The notes beneath the pieces were generated by a model. It searched no databases, was not told where the DNA came from, and was given only the letters and a program-made list of their open reading frames with translations. From Gemmatimonadota bacterium (GTDB taxonomy: Bacteria > Gemmatimonadota > Gemmatimonadetes > Gemmatimonadales > Gemmatimonadaceae), in assembly GCA_016794735.1 (NCBI GenBank), contig JAEUJK010000462.1, positions 1-9,784 of the forward strand: a DNA stretch of 9,784 nt, in the 5' to 3' direction. Of this stretch, positions 7,418 to 9,784 are shown piece after piece; the stretch's first letter is position 1; each line of letters opens with the position of its first letter. The translations under genes and the position numbers were made by a program.

Positions 7418-9265
7418 ATGAATGGGATGCGCGCACTTGTCCTCGGGGCCGGCCTGCTGGCGGTCACGTCCGCATGGACTCCCGTGGCCCCGCTGGCTGA
7501 CGCGGCGATGCGCCGTGATGTCGCGACGGTTCGGGCCCTCGTGGCGCGCGGCGCCGACGTCAACGCGTCGCAGGGCGACGGGATGACCGCACTGCACTGG
7601 GCCGCGCGGTTCAACCAGGCCGAGATCGCGACGCTGCTGCTGCGCGCCAAGGCCAACGTCGCCGCGACCACCCGCATCGGCGGATATACGCCGCTGCACG
7701 TCGCGGCCGAAAACGGGGCAGGGGACGTCGTCGCATTGCTCGTGAAGGCCGGCGCCAACCCGAATGCAGCGGGTGAGGTCGGCGTGACGCCGCTGCACCT
7801 CGCCGCGATCCAGGGTGACGTGCGGGCCGTGAAGGCGCTCATTGACGCCAAAGCGACGGTCGATTCGCGCGAGCCGCAGTGGGGGCAGACGCCGTTGATG
7901 ATCGCGGCGGCCAAGGGACGTACGGAGGCCGTGAAGCTCCTGCTGGCCGCCGGGGCAGATCACAAGGCGGCCGCGAAGGCGATGGACGTCATGGCCTCCG
8001 CCGCGATCGACCGGCAGTCGAAGATGCGCCGGAACCAGGTGCTGGCCGAGGCTCGCGAACGCGAAGGGGCGAAGGACAAGGCGGGTTGGCAGCCCAAGCC
8101 CGCAGTGGTGCAGGCGGCCGTGAAGGCAGCCAACGAGGTGGACAACCAGGTGGCAACATCAGCTGCCCTGGACGGCGCCGCCCAGGCGCGTGCCGCGGAA
8201 GAACAGCGGCTCATGGCGCAGGGTGGTCCCGGGCTCGATGACGACGCTCCCGGCTACACGGAGTTGATCGGGGCGCAGGGTGGGCTCACCTCGCTGCTGC
8301 TTGCGGTGCGTGAGGGTCATGCGGCGGTTGTGCAGGCGTTGCTCGCGGGCGGCGCAGACATCAACCAGGTGAGCGCCGGCGACAAGACCTCGCCGCTGCT
8401 GATGGCGACGATCAATGGCCACTACGACCTCGCGCTCGACCTCATCAAGGCGGGGGCCAATCCCAACCTGTATTCGGATGCCGGTGCGGGACCCCTGTAC
8501 GCGGTGATGAACAAGGAGTGGGCGCCGAGTACGCGAACTCCGCAGCCGGCCTTCCAGCTCCGCCAGTCCAACACCTACCTCGATGTCGTCGCCGCGTTGC
8601 TCAAGGCGGGGGCCGACCCGAACGCGCGCCTCAAGCGCTCCCTGTGGTACACGACGTACAATCGCGACAACCTGCGCGTCGACTTTGCCGGTGCCACGCC
8701 GCTCTTCCGCGCAGCGTACGCCACCGACGTTGAGGCGATGAAGTTGCTGGTCGCTGCCGGTGCCAAGCCCGGCATTGCGACCATTCGGCCGGCGCCTCGC
8801 GCTCGCCGCGGCGATCCCGCAGCCAGCGCGACCGGTGTCGCCGCCGCGCCGCGTACGGATCCGTCCGGGCTTCCTCCCGTTCCTGATGGCGGCCCCGGCG
8901 TGATGCTGATTCACGCGGCGTCTGGGGTCGGGTACGGACAGGGCTTCGCTGCCAACGACCATCGCCACGTACCGGACGGCTGGCTCCCCGCGGTGAAGTA
9001 CATCGTCGAGGTGCTGGGCGCCGACGTGAATGCGCGCGACTACAGCGGGTATACCGCGCTGCACCACGCGGCCTCACGCGGGGACAACGAGATGATCAAG
9101 TACCTCGTGTCCAAGGGGGCCGATGTCACCGCCGTGTCACGTTCGGGACAAACCACGGCCGACATGGCGAACGGACCGGTGCAGCGGATCAACCCGTATC
9201 CCGAGACCGTGCAGCTGTTGATGAGCCTGGGTTCGAAGAACAACAACAAGTGCGTGAGCTGCTGA
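7418..9265 (+). CDS. Exported ankyrin-repeat protein with terminal CxxC
   Basis: A 615-residue protein starting at ATG 7418 with a hydrophobic N-terminus (MRALVLGAGLLAVTSAW) that looks like a Sec signal; ATG 7427 is an alternative start. Ankyrin repeats are clear at about residues 25-52, 56-86, 89-121, 122-154 and 156-186 (ADVNA, TALHWAA, TPLHVAA, TPLHLAA, TPLMIAA). A charged, Ala-rich helical linker covers 187-285. Further repeats lie at about 288-320, 324-352, 386-402 (expanded), 425-452 and 544-575, with a Pro/Ala/Arg-rich insert at 453-495. The last four residues are CVSC. Ankyrin repeats bind other proteins; a periplasmic example is Pseudomonas AnkB, which supports the haem catalase KatB. 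By analogy this one may hold or mature the DUF1592/DUF1552 partners, which is inference. The gene starts 23 bases after the DUF1552 stop and ends before a strong terminator. Confidence 0.92.
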   Translation: MNGMRALVLGAGLLAVTSAWTPVAPLADAAMRRDVATVRALVARGADVNASQGDGMTALHWAARFNQAEIATLLLRAKANVAATTRIGGYTPLHVAAENGAGDVVALLVKAGANPNAAGEVGVTPLHLAAIQGDVRAVKALIDAKATVDSREPQWGQTPLMIAAAKGRTEAVKLLLAAGADHKAAAKAMDVMASAAIDRQSKMRRNQVLAEAREREGAKDKAGWQPKPAVVQAAVKAANEVDNQVATSAALDGAAQARAAEEQRLMAQGGPGLDDDAPGYTELIGAQGGLTSLLLAVREGHAAVVQALLAGGADINQVSAGDKTSPLLMATINGHYDLALDLIKAGANPNLYSDAGAGPLYAVMNKEWAPSTRTPQPAFQLRQSNTYLDVVAALLKAGADPNARLKRSLWYTTYNRDNLRVDFAGATPLFRAAYATDVEAMKLLVAAGAKPGIATIRPAPRARRGDPAASATGVAAAPRTDPSGLPPVPDGGPGVMLIHAASGVGYGQGFAANDHRHVPDGWLPAVKYIVEVLGADVNARDYSGYTALHHAASRGDNEMIKYLVSKGADVTAVSRSGQTTADMANGPVQRINPYPETVQLLMSLGSKNNNKCVSC

Positions 9266-9287
9266 CGCGCAACGCGATGATCGGCAG

Positions 9288-9315
9288 ACGGCCCCGGCTC
9301 ACCCCGGGGCCGTTT
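9288..9315 (+). terminator. Rho-independent terminator of the DUF1592-DUF1552-ankyrin operon
   Basis: ACGGCCCCGG (9288-9297) pairs perfectly with CCGGGGCCGT (9304-9313) around a six-base CTCACC loop, and a short T stretch (TTTGCTGTT) begins at the stem end. It sits 22 bases after the ankyrin stop codon. This is the strongest hairpin noticed in the window and separates the operon from the cytochrome gene. Confidence 0.8.
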
Positions 9316-9333
9316 GCTGTTACGGGGCAGGTC

Positions 9334-9348
9334 CGCGACCAGGTCGCG
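9334..9348. repeat. Palindrome CGCGACC-A-GGTCGCG upstream of the cytochrome gene
   Basis: Two perfect 7-base arms (9334-9340 and 9342-9348) flank a single A. It lies between the terminator and the promoter candidate of the cytochrome gene. It could be an operator or a second weak hairpin; the GC-rich context makes chance occurrence plausible. Confidence 0.35.
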
Positions 9349-9365
9349 CGGCGGTGCCACTCCCA

Positions 9366-9395
9366 CTGGCCCGAACGCGCCCCGCGCGCGATACT
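9366..9395 (+). promoter_or_regulatory. Weak promoter candidate for the cytochrome c gene
   Basis: GATACT (9390-9395) matches four of six positions of the -10 consensus. CTGGCC (9366-9371), 18 bases upstream, matches three of six -35 positions. Transcription would start near 9402, leaving a leader of about 27 bases with the ribosome-binding site. A promoter is expected here because a strong terminator lies upstream, but the match itself is poor. Confidence 0.25.
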
Positions 9396-9417
9396 GTGGC
9401 CTTCCCAACCCCTCCTC

Positions 9418-9423
9418 AGAGGA
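9418..9423 (+). promoter_or_regulatory. Ribosome-binding site of the cytochrome c gene
   Basis: AGAGGA lies five bases before ATG 9429 and eight before the second ATG at 9432. The spacing suits either codon, so the true start is one of these two and the protein differs by one Met only. Confidence 0.7.
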
Positions 9424-9428
9424 CCCCG

Positions 9429-9784
9429 ATGATGAACTCCCGTGTGATCCGCGCCACGGCCGCCCTGGTGGCGCTCGCGGTCGTGGCGTGCAGCCGCGGT
9501 GGCTCGGCCGGTGGTGCACCCACGCCGTCCGGCGCCAGCGCGATGGCCATGCCCGCGGACGTGACCCCGTCGAACATCGCGTTAGGTGATTCGCTGTTCA
9601 ACAACGGCGGCTGCATGCGCTGCCACGGTGCCAAGGGCGTGGGCGGGGCCAACGGCCCGGCGCTCAACGATGCGCAGTGGGTCCAGCTCAAGACGGGCAG
9701 CTACGACGAGATCGTCGGGATCATCACGAGCGGCGTGCCGGCCGCGAACATCAAGGATCCGACCCGCAAGAACCCGATGGGCGC
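9429..9784 (+). CDS. Lipoprotein c-type cytochrome, N-terminal part
   Basis: The gene runs off the right end; 118 residues are visible. The N-terminus is a lipoprotein signal: a basic start (MMNSRVIR), a hydrophobic stretch, and the lipobox VVAC with Cys21 as the lipid-bearing residue. There is no Asp right after the Cys (next is Ser22), so by the Gram-negative rule it would go to the outer membrane. A Gly/Ala/Pro/Ser-rich linker leads to a small class I cytochrome c domain: GDSLFNNGGCMRCHGAKGVG, with haem attachment CMRCH at 62-66, then GPALNDAQW, a helix with YDEIVGIITSGVP, and NPMG, where Met117 is the likely sixth haem ligand. It should shuttle electrons in the periplasm. Its own promoter region and the terminator upstream suggest independent expression from the ankyrin operon. 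A TTA leucine codon at residue 52 is unusual for such GC-rich coding. Confidence 0.88.
   Translation, partial: MMNSRVIRATAALVALAVVACSRGGSAGGAPTPSGASAMAMPADVTPSNIALGDSLFNNGGCMRCHGAKGVGGANGPALNDAQWVQLKTGSYDEIVGIITSGVPAANIKDPTRKNPMG

Noticed and set aside
8159..9067. Antisense open frame of 302 codons over the ankyrin gene
   Set aside because: Arg/Gly-rich translation without domains, opposite clear ankyrin repeats.
9263..9428. TGA after CVSC read as selenocysteine, with the downstream hairpin as a SECIS element
   Set aside because: The hairpin is a long perfect GC stem followed by T residues, which fits a terminator better. The in-frame continuation has no recognisable sequence and runs through the hairpin, palindrome and ribosome-binding site.
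1..9784. tRNA, rRNA, CRISPR array, insertion sequence or attachment site
   Set aside because: None seen: no spaced direct repeats of CRISPR type, no transposase or integrase sequence, no terminal inverted repeats, and gaps between genes are all under 200 bases.

Overview
The window is a high-GC (about two-thirds G+C by eye), densely coded bacterial segment. It has no RNA genes, CRISPR array, transposase or plasmid functions. The gene content (a DUF1592/planctomycete-type cytochrome, a DUF1552 HXXSHH protein, a secreted ankyrin protein, and many small exported proteins) fits Gemmatimonadota or Acidobacteriota, with Gemmatimonadota the better guess. This placement is inference from gene families and base composition; no phylogenetic marker is present.

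Left end (1-1479, + strand): the C-terminal part of a MaoC-type hotdog enoyl-CoA hydratase overlaps by four bases (GTGA) with a complete CaiB/BaiF (class III) CoA-transferase. The two look like consecutive steps of an acyl-CoA pathway in the cytoplasm. A short GC hairpin follows the second stop codon.

Middle left (1571-3397): a secreted alpha/beta-hydrolase (esterase-D-like, GLSAGG elbow) on the + strand faces a convergent pair of small exported proteins on the - strand. The pair is a DUF4168-like helical protein followed by a small beta-rich protein of a family common in Acidobacteria. They again overlap by GTGA, so they are probably one operon. A divergent intergenic region (3398-3592) with an imperfectly centred inverted repeat separates this operon from the next block.

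Main block (3593-9265, + strand): three tightly spaced genes form an obvious operon. They encode an 802-aa DUF1587/1595/1592/1588/1585 multidomain protein with two CxxCH haem-attachment motifs, a 457-aa DUF1552 protein with a twin-arginine signal and the HXXSHH motif, and a 615-aa exported ankyrin-repeat protein ending in a bare C-terminal CVSC. All three appear to be exported. The biochemical function of this DUF1592-DUF1552-ankyrin unit is, to my knowledge, not established, and it is the best candidate here for an undescribed system. A strong rho-independent terminator (9288-9315) closes it.

Right end (9429-9784, + strand): a separately expressed lipoprotein c-type cytochrome (lipobox VVAC, CMRCH) begins after a palindrome, a weak promoter candidate and a good ribosome-binding site, and runs off the window. 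It is a plausible electron-transfer neighbour of the haem-bearing DUF1592 protein, but that link rests on proximity alone.
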